DNA from: Motacilla alba alba
Taxonomy: Eukaryota > Chordata > Aves > Passeriformes > Motacillidae
Direction of reading: 5' to 3'
DNA: 64,000 nt
Assembly: GCF_015832195.1 (NCBI RefSeq)
Contig: NC_052016.1
Location: 33,129,129-33,193,128 of the forward strand
In this document: piece after piece, positions 1 to 12,799 of the stretch
Numbering within the stretch: the first letter of the stretch is position 1
Layout: each line of letters starts with the position of its first letter
Notes under the pieces: model-generated
What the model was told of the DNA's origin: nothing
Databases searched by the model: none
The model's input: the letters and a program-made list of their open reading frames with translations, nothing else
Made by a program: the position numbers and the translations under genes

Positions 1-1334
1 CCCTCTCCTAGTATTGAAAGAAGTTCTAATTGTGAGGTGGATGAGATGAACTTGGTTGAAGGAATGTGTCTTTCTGAGCAGTGTGAATTGTCTCATTGTC
101 TTAATCTTCTTTTACTGGTCCTACCTACTTTTTCTGGTCACAGACTGTTCTGAATTTTGTCAATCTAGTACCAGGTTTTTGGGCATATAAGGTTGTTTCA
201 AACCCACAAATTCTCTGTGTTTTTGGAACTAGTTATGAAAATAATTTTAGATTAGACTAGATGCAACTTAGTCCAAGCTGCTGATGTTCTAGTCTTAGAG
301 TGCGGAGAACTCGTAGTAAAGAACAAACCATCTTTCACTCCTTCCCATGACAACTCATTCTCTCTTTCACTCCTGTATTATGAAATGTCTCCCTGCAGAG
401 CTAAAAGATATATATTCTGTAGGTGGGAAGAGGTGTTTACAGCAATGTTGGGCATTGAGAAACTCTAAGAGAGATGGATCTTTGCATGGCAGGGAAGGAA
501 TATAGCCTGACACAATGACCTTGAATAAAAATGACAAGTGAGGTCCTCTTTCTGCACAAAGTGATGTCCCCAGAACAGGTATGACACAGTTAAGCAGATC
601 CTAAAAGCTTGAGTAATACTGTAAAAAAAAAAAATAGTCACTGATAGGTACCTGATTTTTATTCTTACAAACTCTGTCTTTCAACATAGGCACTTTTCAA
701 ACACACTTTACAAGAATGCTGGTGTGATCAGTTCTTTGTTGGTAGTTTTTTTCTTTATTTTGTCTTCTGAACACCTTAAAGGCCAAATGTATTTCAATGC
801 CTTTCAAAGTCTTTCACATCATGAAAGATGCACCTGTAGATTAGCGCAAACTGAAAATGGATGAAATATCACATGCTTCATTGGAACAACTGCAAATAGT
901 CAGAGCTGAAATGAAACCCAAATATTCTGAATAGACCATTTTGACCAGTAGTTGTTGTTCAAAATCACATACAAAAATAATTCCTACAATCTGTTCTGAA
1001 GAACAAAGACACTGTAGAAATGCCAAATCTTTCCCCAGATACCCTTAGGTCTTTGGAAGGAATGGATTGAACAAGGCAAAGATTGCAGGGAAAGGTAGCA
1101 TCTTTTCATAGGCAAATAGAGAAAAAATGGTGTGAAAAAGAGACACAAGAGTCCTGTTTTTTTCAGATTGGAAGCAGAAAATTTCAAATTATAGTGTCTC
1201 TTCTAGATCTAAACCCAGTGTAATAAAAGACCTCTTTCAGTCTCCCTGATAAAATTTTGTCTTGCTGATATCCTTAGGCCATCACAGCTGCAACAACATT
1301 CTTACTACACTCAAAGTATCAAATTCTTTTGCCT
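1..1334. other. unique non-coding sequence
   Basis: I see no gene, repeat family or paired splice sites here. Open frames are under 70 codons and resemble nothing known. The stretch is AT-rich, CpG-poor and contains a 12-A run near 625-636. It is most likely intergenic or intronic DNA. Confidence 0.6.
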
Positions 1335-1735
1335 TATTCAGAGGATTGGAAGGGACCATGACAGGTTATCTAGTCCATCTTCTGGACTTCAGGCCAGAAT
1401 CAAATACACCTAGGTCATTACTGAAACTTATTCATCTAATGCGTTCTAAAAGACTTCCAATGACAGAGACTGCACAACCTCCTGAAGCAATCTCTGTGCT
1501 ACCTGAACCTTTATGACTGCAATTTAAATCCATTACTTCTTTGTCCTATCCATCAGGGCCATGGGAATCTCTTCCACGTTTTATTTTTTCCACAACTTTT
1601 TATGTTCTTGAAGACTTTTGCTAACCTCTTCGTTTTGCCTTTTTGAAGTTAAACAAAAGCAGTTCTCCCACAATTGTCTCACTGGCATTTTTCTCCAGGC
1701 TATTTCTGACTGTGAATTTTATGTATTCCCAAGTA
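1335..1735 (-). mobile_element. ancient CR1 LINE 3' end, antisense, decayed
   Basis: Read on the plus strand, this matches the antisense layout of sauropsid CR1 3' ends. Near 1,345 there is a GGATTGGAAGGGACC-type block followed by 'tctagtccat'. Near 1,470 comes 'actgcacaacctcctgaagcaatct', then 'ctgcaatttaaatccattacttctt' and 'tgtcctatcc' near 1,520-1,550, and a 'ttgaagttaaacaaaagcagttct' block near 1,645. Divergence is high, with no intact frame or clear target-site duplication. The order of blocks is CR1-specific; the boundaries are approximate. It is known family sequence judged by eye, not by alignment. Confidence 0.72.
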
Positions 1736-2094
1736 TTTCTTTTGCTGACCTATAGACTGTGTTTTTTGTGGATTTTCTTGATATCCCAAACCATTATTTA
1801 CTTCTGGTGCGGAATATGAAGCATGATCCCAAAACAGAGTGAGCTTAGAGAGTGATCTCACACTTCCAGGAGCAAGTGACCTTCCTACCTCAAATCATTA
1901 TCCCCAGAACACAACAGCCTGTTGGCACCTAAACTTGAGATGAATATACATGCCTTTATCTTTGAAAAAATATTTGATTCCAAGCAAAGGTAGTAACAGC
2001 AAACTAAGGCATGTTTCCATGAAGGGAAACTGTTTTGGGGCATCTAGAAGAAAATAAATATTTTGTAGTAATAAGAATTATCATTTTCACATGG
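1736..2094. other. unique non-coding sequence
   Basis: Nothing recognisable lies between the CR1 fossil and the MIR fossil. There is no open frame of interest. Confidence 0.55.
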
Positions 2095-2230
2095 ACATGT
2101 GGCAGGCTCTTAGCATTACACAGAATGTAGCAGATAATTATTAGCATCAACCCAACTTATCAGATGGGAAAAACACAGTACAAAGAAATAATGAGATGAA
2201 GCTCGAAGCCACATAATGAGAAATAAACAT
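2095..2230 (-). mobile_element. fossil MIR-type SINE, antisense
   Basis: The plus strand shows the reverse complement of a MIR core in the right order: 'cttatcagatgggaaaaacacagtacaaagaaataatgagatgaagc' followed by 'cacataatgag'. This corresponds to the family's reversed CTGTAAAATGGG, CTCAGTTTCC and TGACCTTGGG-type segments. It is strongly diverged, as expected for a tRNA-derived SINE that stopped moving before birds arose. The ends are uncertain. Confidence 0.5.
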
Positions 2231-4529
2231 GAAGATGAACAGAAAAGAAGATTTCCTGATTCATGTTGGGTTTTTTATTTTATTTTTCTCCCAACTCTGC
2301 AGACTGGCATTGAATTTTTCTCTCAGCTTAAGGGAAGGTGACTAAGGCCAGGTTCAGGCTAGAATCCACTGATGGAGTGGGGTAGAGAAGCTAAGCAGAG
2401 AAAGTGAACTTTCTTCATGTACCACAACTGGAGTAATGCAATTTGCTCTGCAGGAGCTGTATCAGACCAATTTGATGTCATTCATCTTCCACCCTGTGAC
2501 CAGGTAATGCTTTTACCTCTTTGCTTTCAACAGAGAGGCAAAAGAATAAACTGAGATTAACTTTCAGGGAGTTTATTGCAAAACAAGTGGGTAAAAAAAT
2601 GATTTTAAGTGACCTAGATGATATCTTTTCACATCAGTGTTTAGCAATATCTGCTTCCATAGACAGTATAGCTGTTAACACTGCAAGGATCCCTTAGGAC
2701 AAACTCTTGTTGTAACATATTTTCTCTCCACCAAAGCCTACATAAATGTTAAATGAAGCCACTTTAAACAAATATAGGTAACAGAGGGAGAATAATCCTG
2801 TTAACAGAATCAGCATTGCAGTCACTAAGTCATAATATTTTATTTATTTATTATGTCATAATACCTATAAGAAAAGTAACTAGATGCTATAAAATAATAC
2901 TTACAGACACAGAAGTTGAAATGACACACCATAACCAACCCTTCATAAAAGCTACTCTCATTCACAGTATCAGGGAAAGAAAGAAAAGAAAGTGGAGCCC
3001 CTTTATAATCCAAAGTAATATTTAGTCACGTGCCTGGCTGAGCACAGGAGCTGTAGCACACGACGCTTTCAAGAATACAGCCTCGAAAAGAGCATTAGAT
3101 CACCCTGCAGCACCCAGGGTGTGGACCTTCAAGCTGTAAAGGAGACAGAGGAAAGAAACATCCTTTTTCTAAGTGTGGCCTACTGTCAGCTACTGGATTG
3201 ATCCAAGCCAGACAATGGAAAGGTGATAGAATGGGCAAAAGGAACAGGAATAAAGTTCTCAGCATGATGGACAGCAAACATGGCAAGGTTAAGGAATCCA
3301 AAGGACTGCACCTTGTGCCTTGTGAAAACCCAGAAATATATCAAAAGTAGGGAACAGGGGTATCTCTGTTGCATGTGGAGAGTTAGGTATTTGTGAGGAG
3401 AAGGCTGTCTGGTCAGAAATAGAGAAAGAAAAGCTGTCAATACTATAACTGCTACCTGTGAGGGAATATAATAGGACCTCCTTGGCTAATATCAATCTAT
3501 ATTGGGGGGAAAAAAGTGACTTTGAAGAGCTCTCAGCAGAAAAACAGCAAGCACAACCACCCTCTGTTATTCTCAGCAAATCACTTGATTTTGCCTTCTC
3601 TGGCACTTGTGGTCTACCTCTCCCAAACTCAGCCTCTGCAATTTCTTTAGCACTCAGAACCTGAACAAATAGCAAGGGCCAGTGCACGGAGACAGCAGAG
3701 TGACCAATTAAAAGAAAATCAGCACTCTCTTAAGCACTTCTTTCCTCCATGCCACATCTTTTTTATCTTTTCCTTGCAAAGAGGGACATGAAAACAGCAT
3801 AACACAGAGGCACTCAGATGGCACTGCCAACATAGTGCTTAGGAAAACAGTCCCTCCCTGACTCTGATAATTTAGCTTTGTTTTAGTTTCAAGCTAATGA
3901 ACATTTATGCTGTAGCCAATCTTCAATTTATACCCATCTAGTCCAAAGCACAATTATATGCCGAGCAGAAAATGCAGCTTTGACTCATAATAATAAGATT
4001 GGCACTGTGTCTGGCAGCTTTTCACTCCTCCTTTTCATGCCTGCAGTCATATCAGTTGGGCAAAGCTTTTGCCATATTTCCTAACAAAAGGTCAGGCTGG
4101 CAGACAGAATGGGAGGACTGGGGGCTATGCAACATTGGATTAGGACACAATCTGAGATGCCCAGCATTTCCCAAAAAGAGATGTAGGGGAGGCATTTTCT
4201 CACAGAGTAGTCTATGTTAAAGAAAATAAGAAGAAATGGTTTTGACTCTGTGCTTGCTAATCCAAATTGTTCCGTCTTCACTCTCAGAAGACTTTGGTTC
4301 ACATGAGTCCACTCTAAGTTAGTCCTTTACCAGTGCAGACCTAGTCCTAGGATGCATTTGATGGTGCACCCTCATGGTGACAGGTGTGCTCAGGACATTT
4401 TCAACTACTTTTTAATCAGTCTTGTGTATTCAAGACTCCCTAGCAGACTTTCCTTTAGGAAGGGTGGTACTGTGCTTAATTTGAATATCAAGAAATGTTA
4501 ATGGTGTTCTTGCCTTTGTTGTTGACTTT
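2231..4529. other. unique non-coding sequence
   Basis: No gene is supported. A 132-codon minus-strand frame at 3,289-3,687 and an 84-codon one at 3,186-3,440 overlap each other in different frames, have mixed composition and no recognised motif, and look like chance. Homopyrimidine near 2,270-2,290 is a short T-rich run. Confidence 0.55.
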
Positions 4530-4625
4530 CATGAGATACCAAAGCCATCACTTAATCTCCCTCTCTCTTCCTCATTTTCTTCATCAGTAAAATAAAGTGA
4601 ACAACAACCAATTCTTTCATACAGC
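4530..4625 (+). mobile_element. fossil MIR-type SINE, sense
   Basis: Several MIR core landmarks are in order: 'gttgactttcatgagataccaaag' (family TGTGTGACCTTGGGCAAG region), 'catcacttaatctccctctctcttcctcattttcttcatcagtaaaataaagtg' (family CACTTAACCTCTCTG, CTCAGTTTCCTCATCTGTAAAATGGGG). The match is imperfect but the spacing is right. The tRNA-like head is not visible, so it is a core-only fragment. Confidence 0.6.
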
Positions 4626-7600
4626 AGACTCTGGACTAGTCAATGTCAGTTGCAAATGTGCTTTAAGATTGCAGACTGGAAGTTGTTAGAACAGTGTTGA
4701 AGAAGATAAGTGTCCCATAGCCATCTTTTGGAATCCTCTCACAGTTTCAGCTATGCATCCATTTCTTTTCTGTCTGTGTCTACTACAGAGTCACTGCTGC
4801 AAGGCAATGCACTGAAAAAGCTCCTGGTAAAAAATTCTCTTGAGCATGATGATTCTCACTCTGTCTGGAAGGTGACTATGAACAGACTTAGTCCTGTTTG
4901 GCATCTTTTTTCTTTTGGCATAATACCAGACCCTATTGCATTTTCACCTGCTTAGTGTGGTGGGGCACCAGCTTGTCCTTTGTGTAAATTCCTTTATTTC
5001 TTTATTTTTTTCAACAATGGGAAAGAGTAGTTCTACCTGGCCTCTTTGGGGGAAATACCATGCACAGTTGGTGGTGCCCAGAAGGGAGAAACAGATGCTG
5101 TTGAGATATTCATGGTGTCCAAAATAGAAAGCAATTTATATGGACAATTAAGAAGAGCCACACGGGACTTTGGTGGTTGGAAGCTACAAGTCTCTAAGCA
5201 GGCAATTTCTAGGACTTAAAAAAAATTTAATTCACCTGAGGCCATGCAAGAGAAGAAAAGTTATATTGAGAGAACAATCCCCAAGTTCATTCACTAGGGC
5301 TTTCAGCTCCTGATTTGCAGTGGAAATACAATATGTGCTGTCCTGTCATCAACAGAAAAAGCAGTCATCACAGAACGGGTATGAAATTGTCAGAAAGAGG
5401 AGAGGCAAACCAAGCCAGGGTCTTTACAAAATACTAAGGATCTCTGAAAGTCTCTCTGCCTTGACTCTCACCTGTCACAACACCTACCGTCCTCTGATTT
5501 TCTGTGCTGTAGCTCCTCCAGAATATTTTCTCTTCTCATTCATGACATCACACAGGAAAAAGACCTGATGAAGGGACAGAAATATGGTGGAATGGGTTAT
5601 ATGTCTGACATTTGTTTTCTTATAATTGCTTTTGTTCATTTGGCATTGGGCAGATGGAGAATGTCAGGATTTTTTGTTGACCTGACATTTTTCCTGTTGC
5701 TTCATCAATTAAGAGAGTTTCAGTTTCAGGCAGAAAGGAGTTAAATCAATCTGCTTCAGAACAACCCTAAGAAATCACTCAATTCTTTAAAAAGTCTCTG
5801 GAGGGGTGGTTGCTATAGCCTGAGAGATGTGCAAGCTGAAGGCTCAGCAGCCACATTGACATTCAAAGGCATAAACGTTTAGAAGAAGGGACAGATATTA
5901 CTGTGGTTTTGCCCCTTCTCTAGCTGACTGCAGAGCTGAGTGCATTGCCTGTACTTGCCTGTTCCCTAGACATTGCTTGGGGCTGTCTTTTTAGGTCCGG
6001 AGTCCCACTGAGAATACGTTGCCTCCCAGCAATACAAAAAACACGAGGGCATTTCTCACTCCATAGCCAGAGCCGGAACCCGCTGAGCAGGAGCACTGAG
6101 AAATCATGCATTGACTCACTCCTTGCTTATTTGCACATGCGAAGTTGGGCCAGCTCAAAAATCTCCTAATGAGCCATCACCCTGCAGGATGGTATGAGTT
6201 TCTTCCCAGGTTCTTTGGCTGCTGAATTGAAGTTTTAACTGAGTAGCTCCAAGGCTCCTGCTGCATGCAATGTGGGATCTCACACAGCATTTCTCCTCTG
6301 GTGGCTTAAATCAGATAAAGTCTCAGCAGACAGCTTTCCTGAAGCAGCTAGTCTCTCACAAGGCTGAAACAATTGTTTTCAAAAAAGGAAGGGAGGAATT
6401 GGTGAGACTAGATATAGGACCCTACTTACTTCAGGTATGCTGAAGTCTGTATTTTACCTGCTTGTTTCATTCAGAGTTTGCTGATGAAAGGGAGTATTTT
6501 CCATCAAGGAATGCAGGCTCTGCTTTGTTGTAGCATCTTTTACTCATCTTCCCTCACCATTTCTAATAGCTGTGTTTCCTATCAAAACCTAGTTTTGTAT
6601 TTTCATGTCCTTTTAACTGGATGTTATGCTGCTGAGCCTTGGCATTGTATGAGCTAAAGTGCTTTTTTTTTGTCTTATTTTAATTTTCCCCCTTGTCCAA
6701 GTAGTATGTGTCTTGGTCACTCTTTCCTCAGTATTGTTTTTGATGCAACATATACAGATCTATAGGTAAAGTAGATGTACGTGTGGTACATTCTTAATTT
6801 CTTGCTATATGATGTATTTTGTCAATCTGAATAAGAACTTAGCTCCTAACAGATAATACTGTAACTGAGGAAATTCTGCAAGATATAGTTCATCTAGCAT
6901 TTGAGTGCTTGGTCTAAAATATGAAGAACAGCGACCTGAAGTTGTCTCTCTCTTAAAATGAGCAGTTGGTTAATAGAAATTCTGCAGCAAAGCTCTTTCC
7001 CTTTCTGAGAAAACTTACTAAACAGAAGTTTCATTGAAACCTGTTCATTACAAGAAAGATACCTGGTGTCTAATAGTTTAAAACTTCCCATGGAATGTAA
7101 TAGAAAGCTTTCTATGAAATAATTCAGAACTGCTTCTACTGATAAGGTATTTAGCCAAGATAGCCAGAAGGTCCTTTGGATATGTCTTCACTGCTGCTTT
7201 CCAGAGAAAGCACTACAGAAGAAGGATTTATTCCCTGGAATAAAAGGCTAGCATGGAAAAGCAGAGTCCATGGGCATCAGAAACTTGGTATATCTGAGCC
7301 CACAGCATCACCACCTTGGCAGGCATGTGAGAGGAATAAATATGATATCAGCCTTCTGCTAGTCAGCAGAACTTCTTGGCATAAGAACACCAAGCAGGAG
7401 ATCCAGAGTCTTCTCTGTCTGATACCTGTCACTAGCCAGGACACATGCACAAACATTCTTGCTTCCCCACTTCAGAACTGCCCAGACAGATGTGAAGGTC
7501 AAAGAAATGATGCGGCAGTGCTGTGGTATGCCCCCACTTGGTGTGCATTAAAAGGCTTATTCCATAAGGATGAGGAAAAAAAAAAGGGAAAATAAATTTA

Positions 7601-8629
7601 TGTCTTTTTTCTTTCTACCGAGTGCCAGGAGCTGTTTTAGCTGCAACAGAGACACTCTAGAGAAAGGGGCTGACAGGCAGAAGGAGGGAAGTAGGAACAG
7701 TAGAACAAGACAAGATTAACCAGCAGGGAATGGGTGAAGAAATCAAAAGTGGAAGGTCAGCAAAGCAGGAAAAAGAAAGGGGAGCAAGTATAAAAGCACA
7801 TGGAAATAACTGAAATAATTTAAAGGTAGTTGCAAAAATAAGGAGGAGAGAAAACATTCACGGAGCAGACATTGAACAGAAGCCAACCATATGGGTTATC
7901 AATTCCAGCCTCCAAATACTACAGACAACAATGGAAGAGACTTTAATTGAAAAACATCCATAGCTTCTGCTTCAATCTCCTTTCCCATTCTAAGTCAGAA
8001 AAGAGTGAAACTTCACAACACTGGATGCAAAAGAGAAAATGCTGCAGTGATTATAATATGTCCAGCCAAGACAATGGGAAGGATGAAGGGCTTTGGGAAG
8101 GACTCAGTCTCTTGCAGTTGCAGGCAGGTTGGCACATTCTGCTATTTCTTGAGAGTGCATGATGCTCAACATGGCTATAGAGGAGGACCAGGGGGATAGT
8201 CATTCTAAACAAACCTTGCTCTTCAGTCCAGAAGAAAATCTTTCCCAATGCCACATACAATCAATGCTTTTCATTCAAGACGCATCAGTCAGGCAGTACC
8301 ACTAGGAGAACCAGCATAACCCACCGACTATTCTGTCTTTAGCCTTGGACTATTTCTTGTTTGGGTAATTTAATGCTTCAAAGGAAGATCAATTTGCCCT
8401 CTCTCCACTCCTCATTCCTCCCATCATTACATACACATCTGAGAGAATAAAGGACTGAGAAATGAAGGGACTTCCTTCTTTAACCCAATAGTGGTCAGTG
8501 GGAGCTCTGAAGCATGAAATTAATTAATTAAAATATAAATGCAGTGTAATTCCTTCTATGAACTCAGCAAGCTCTACTTTTTAATTATTTAAGTTCCTTG
8601 CCCTTGTTATCCTGTATGGAAGACCAGAA
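4626..8629. other. unique non-coding sequence
   Basis: No gene or repeat recognised over four kilobases. Frames up to 139 codons (7,176-7,595 plus) show no family resemblance, signal peptide or splice context. A short T9 run lies near 6,663. AT-rich 'ttaattaattaaaatataaa' at about 8,519 is low complexity that could bind homeodomain factors, but alone it says little. Confidence 0.5.
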
Positions 8630-9045
8630 CTTCATTCCTTTGAAGTTTAGAAACCTTCTCCTGATTTCCCAGCTAATTTATACTCATCTGATCTTTTAGC
8701 ACTGCTTTGCTTCAGCTGAAACAATTCTCTATCCTGGTATTTACAAAGAATGCAGAAGAAAAACCACACTCTTTCTCATCTTTCTTTTGCAAGTCCAACT
8801 GAGCCTCCCACACACACTTTCTAAAGGTCTGTCACTTCCCCTCACCATCCTCACAACTCTTTTCCATACATCACTTTCCCTTTTTTGACCAGAAGTGACC
8901 CAAACTGGCTGCTATATTTTAAGTGAGGCCTCCTCAGTCCCTCATATTGGTGTGCTACTAAAATACTTCCCTTTCTGAAAATATCCTTGCCTGATATATC
9001 CCAGCATCACATTAATCCTTTTCAAGGCAATGTCATATTCCAGCA
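8630..9045 (-). mobile_element. ancient CR1 LINE 3' region, antisense, decayed
   Basis: The plus strand follows the antisense order of an old CR1 subfamily: 'aaaccttctcctgatttccc', 'ctaatttatactcatctgatcttttagcac', 'ctatcctggtatttac', then 'gtgacccaaactggctgctatattttaagtgaggcctcctcag' and 'cttgcctgatatatcccagcatcacattaatcctttt'. The last block corresponds, on the minus strand, to the end of the reverse-transcriptase ORF, where the family encodes a conserved 'ALGYI'-type segment. The copy is full of stops and indels and has no coding ability. Both ends are approximate. Confidence 0.72.
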
Positions 9046-10259
9046 AAAAGACAAAGAAAATGTGAAGCAGAAAAGGGAGATGCTGAAAGAAAAAAATTAA
9101 AGCATCCTGAGGAACAACAGACAATTCTGGAGGGAGGAAAAAAAAGCCAAAAAGCCAACCGCCCTGCAAATGTAAAGACATAATCAGCTTTGTAGAAAAG
9201 GTAATTCAAAGGAATAATGGAAAGTCAGAAAGCTGAGGCAAGGCACATCTGTACAAAATCACAGCGCTCTAGCTTTGCATCACCTCTCAGCTTCATGCCA
9301 AGTCTCTGACACTGCTTGCTAATGTCAGCATTTTGGCAAAAGTAGGACTGACAGTGTCACACTGGCCAGGGGGGACTTGAGTGCAAGGAAGGCAGGGTGG
9401 TTGGATTTGTCTTGTGAGCCCTGGACAGGCCCTCTGCAGCAGAACTCGTGGATTGTCCATCCAGGGTGCCTTTCACACAGTAATTTAAGAATTAGCACTC
9501 CACTCATGCTTGGGTGTGCATGTGTGTGTGTTGGATATGTATGTGTTTGACATACAAAACCCGCTGTGTCTTTTTTGAGCCCTAAAATTTTAAGACTAAC
9601 ATTTTTTTAATAAAAATATTTCCCTGTCCCATAGACATGCAAATATTGTCCTTTAACCTGCTAAAGAATATAATGGAAGATCTTGGAGTGCTTTAAGAAT
9701 ATTAATGAGATGATACAATAATCCACAGGCAATGTATGCTTATGTATTTTCTGTGTATTCCACAAAGAGATGAAGTAAGTCCTGCACTAAGTTGCCTCAC
9801 TACTTTCTGTAGTGAAATGTGATTATGCTTTTTCTTTTAGTCATCATGTTGAAGAAGAACTTCAACATTGAAGTATTTTGCAGAACTTTAAAACAGAAGG
9901 TGGAGGAATAGATAAAGCTCTACATTTTGCTGCTATACAGTGAAGTTGATGGGTTTTGCCTTGTAAAAAGACAAATATATAAATAAAACCCAACAAATAT
10001 TCTCATGAGTGGGTTGTAGAGCAGCACCTTTGTTTCTGCCAGTGCAGAAGGAAGCTTAACTTGCAGCAGACATAGGATATGTCAATTCATTTCCATTGTA
10101 TTGGCAAGAAGAAACACACACAAGACAGATTTATCAAGCTATCTGGTAGTCTAAGAGCCAAGAATTCTTCCAGCTCTCTTCTCTCCTCTCCTCTCTGCTT
10201 TCCTCCATACACATACATGCACAAATAAAGGCAAATCTGCCACTCTTGCAAGCATAACA
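9046..10259. other. non-coding sequence with an AT-rich, possibly conserved block
   Basis: A short TG-rich microsatellite occupies about 9,511-9,540. The block 9,600-9,830 is AT-rich, free of repeats and contains 'aagaatattaatgagatgatacaataatcc', a composition typical of vertebrate conserved non-coding elements; conservation itself cannot be tested here. Near 10,170-10,205 there is a C/T-rich run. No gene is seen. Confidence 0.4.
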
Positions 10260-10425
10260 CTGTGAAGTTCTGCAGCTTTATTGTGGGTGTTTATCATAAA
10301 GCATCCTTATCTGTTATCTGCTTATAGAGAAGGCTTTGGCATGTTATTTCAGAGTAATAGCCGAGAGCGAGTTAAATTGCATTAACCTTTAAAGCTGGCA
10401 TTAATGGGTAACCGTGTCAGGAGAC
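10260..10425. promoter_or_regulatory. possible conserved non-coding block upstream of a candidate exon
   Basis: This stretch has a 'cttatctgttatctgcttatag' segment with several GATA-type cores (TTATCT). It is followed by 'ccgagagcgagttaaattgcattaacc', which has rare CpGs and a homeodomain-like TTAA/ATTA core. It contains no repeat and sits about 110 bp before a plausible splice acceptor. The regulatory role is inference from composition only. Confidence 0.25.
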
Positions 10426-10501
10426 TGTATTACTGTACAATTTCTTTTTCTTATTCTTATGCTGACTCCGTGTCTAGAGATAGGTTGTTGGTTTTTTGTT
10501 G

Positions 10502-10519
10502 TTTTTTTTTTTTTTTCTT
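10502..10519 (+). repeat. T-rich homopolymer (poly-T)
   Basis: A run of about 15 Ts, broken by one C, is followed by 'cttttgctgtgagtgccag'. It could act as the polypyrimidine tract of the acceptor at 10,534-10,535, or be a chance homopolymer. Confidence 0.8.
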
Positions 10520-10535
10520 TTGCTGTGAGTGCCAG

Positions 10536-10744
10536 CCTTACATCACAGACTTTGAGCTCGGAGCACAGCATTTGTGCTCTAGGAAAGCATTCAACTGGAA
10601 GAAATGTAGGACTGGCTTTTTCTCAGCACAGACAGACAGCAGGAGAGAAGCAGGTTCTCGTGGCAGAGGCTGTACATCTTGTCCTTTGGCACAAGCAGCT
10701 GGTGATTTGGTACATGCTCCATACCCATGTCTTATTGCAATAAG
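10536..10744 (+). other. candidate exon (transcript exon, coding status unknown)
   Basis: A long T-rich tract ends in GCCAG at 10,531-10,535, and 209 bp later an ideal donor AAG|GTGAGTGC starts at 10,745. Between the two sites one frame stays open through the whole block. Read from its nearest ATG it would encode about 114 residues, but part of that is poly-Phe from the T run, and the rest (a Cys/Arg-rich stretch) resembles no family I know. If real, it is more likely a non-coding or UTR exon than a coding one. Pairing of splice sites by eye gives many false positives. Confidence 0.25.
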
Positions 10745-12771
10745 GTGAGTGCAGGGCTAGGCTTCTTTCTGAGCCTAAAGCCGTCAGGGTAGGACTTGCT
10801 ACTGGACATAGCTCTCTCTTATCGCTTCAGAAGGTTGTCAGACAATCATCAGGACAGAGGGATCTTAGAATTGAGATTTTTGGATGTGGGGGCTAAAATG
10901 CATGAGCTGTATTCTGCTGTATTCCGTACTGCATTCTCTGCTGCTCTAACATGGAAGACTTCTGCAAGGTATTCCAAGTGTGCAAGCCCAATTTAACAGC
11001 CGCATTCCATGAACAGGGACAGCTGGAGCTACTCCAGATCTATTATGGTGTAAATGGAACTGGAACGTGGCCTACCACTTATCAGATATTCTCTTCTATG
11101 TATTAATTATACATGTAAAAGTCCTGTATTTAGAAATAATCGCAATAATTTATCACTTTCAGAGAACTGTAATTGCAAACACAACATAACCATTCATCAG
11201 CTGTTTCAGATGGAAAGGAGTAGGCTGAGAGAAGGCAGCAGCCTCTTTGATCACATTTTGATTGGGAAGTCTCTTCATTACAAGTTTGGTTTGTGAACCC
11301 TCCTCCCCCTCATAACTCTTCAAGTCTTCTTCACAAGCTGTTTATTCAAAGAATACCTGTGCTTGACTCACCTCCCATCACAATCCCTTACTAGCTTTTG
11401 AAGGAGAGCTAGCAGGAGAGTGCTGTGAAAGGACACAATGTCCCCAGCGGCCACATTTCTGAAAATACAAAATGGAGAAAAAAATGCAGTGATTTACAAA
11501 TCTTTCATAAATTGGGAGCCATCAGGTTTGGCATTTGGCAAGCCTATCTTACCAAAGTGACCTGTCTTTGGGCAATGGATAAAGGGCCAGAGTCAGTTTT
11601 AATACCTCTCAGAAAAAGTCCTGGTAAGAGCAATAGTACTACACCCTAGACCTCTGCGTAAGTGACATGCCTGGGGTGGTACAGCAGAGATGTGAGACTT
11701 GGCTGCCAAGGAGATGAGTACAACAGAAGAGCCTAAATAGTAGAGAATATGATTTATTCTGGAGAGCTGTTGCAATTAAGGTGCATGTTAAATACAGAGC
11801 CGCTAGTTTCTTGCCAAAAGCTAACATTAATTGTTTAAATTAACACTGCAATTAAGATGCAACTAAAAGAAATAACTTTCTTTTTTCCTTTCCTTGTTTC
11901 TTAAAAGAAATCCATAACTGATTGCTTCCCAAGCCTTCCCTGGGAGCACATGTGCTGTGCTGCCCTTTAAGAGGAAGCTGTGCAGTCTCTTCTCCCCAGC
12001 TAATCCATGAGGCTGGGCACTGCCAGCCGGTGGGGCTTCCAGGGCACCTCACTTTGTGCTTCTTCATGAACATTTCTTTTTGGTCACTGGGGCTGTACTC
12101 AGGGGCATCTTTTTTGCCTTGTCCTCAGAGATGCCTGTCACAACCCCCATGTAAGTAATCATGCTCCCTCCTTTAAGTTGTAGGGATTTTCCATCACAGT
12201 GCAATATCACAAGATGGGCGCCAGCAAGCTGGGAGCTTGCACATCATTTAGGACTGGTCTGGTCCTGAGAAGTTTTGGGCAGCTTCCTAGGTGGAGGAAC
12301 ACACATTACTAGGTCTGGCCCAGTTTTGTCTGGGTGTATCAATATATGACTCTAAAGGAGCTGATCAGAAGCCCTTCCTTTTCTATTTCAAACAGCAGAA
12401 GTTCATCTTATTAGTTACAGAAAGGCCAGCTACAAGCCCCAGGGTGTCAGACAAAATCATGTGCATGTGTGCTTTTACACCGGTGAGGCCTTGATTTGAG
12501 GGGGAATGATTCTGGGCCTGCAGCTCTACTGAGGGTTTTGAAACAATGCCTTGCATTTGAAACTGTAATAAGGATGCATCTCTCTCCCTCCAGAAAATAA
12601 AGGAAAAAAATGACAATCATTGGTAGAAATGGTGTTGATTTCTCTTAATGATAGATGAAATGAATATTTCTATGAGAATGATGGATGCCACCAGTCAGAG
12701 TTCTTCTTGCTACAGCAGCCAGTGCCTCTTTATGTACCCGTCTCATGAAAGTGTCAGAGATATTTAAAAAG
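10745..12771. other. unique non-coding sequence
   Basis: No gene or repeat is recognised. Frames of 60-80 codons occur in both strands without resemblance to known proteins. The part around 11,100-11,200 is AT-rich. Confidence 0.5.
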
Positions 12772-12790
12772 AAAAAAAAAAAAAAAAAAA
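12772..12790 (+). repeat. A19 homopolymer
   Basis: Nineteen uninterrupted As, preceded by 'ttaaaaag'. No retroposed body is visible in front of it. Confidence 0.9.
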
Positions 12791-12799
12791 GAAATATGC

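Noticed and set aside
3289..3687. 132-codon minus-strand open frame
   Set aside because: No recognisable domain, no codon bias visible, another frame is open over the same bases and no splice or promoter context exists.
9362..9376. CTCF-like GGCCAGGGGGGACT
   Set aside because: Core positions of the CTCF motif (CACCAG and the following GGC) do not fit.
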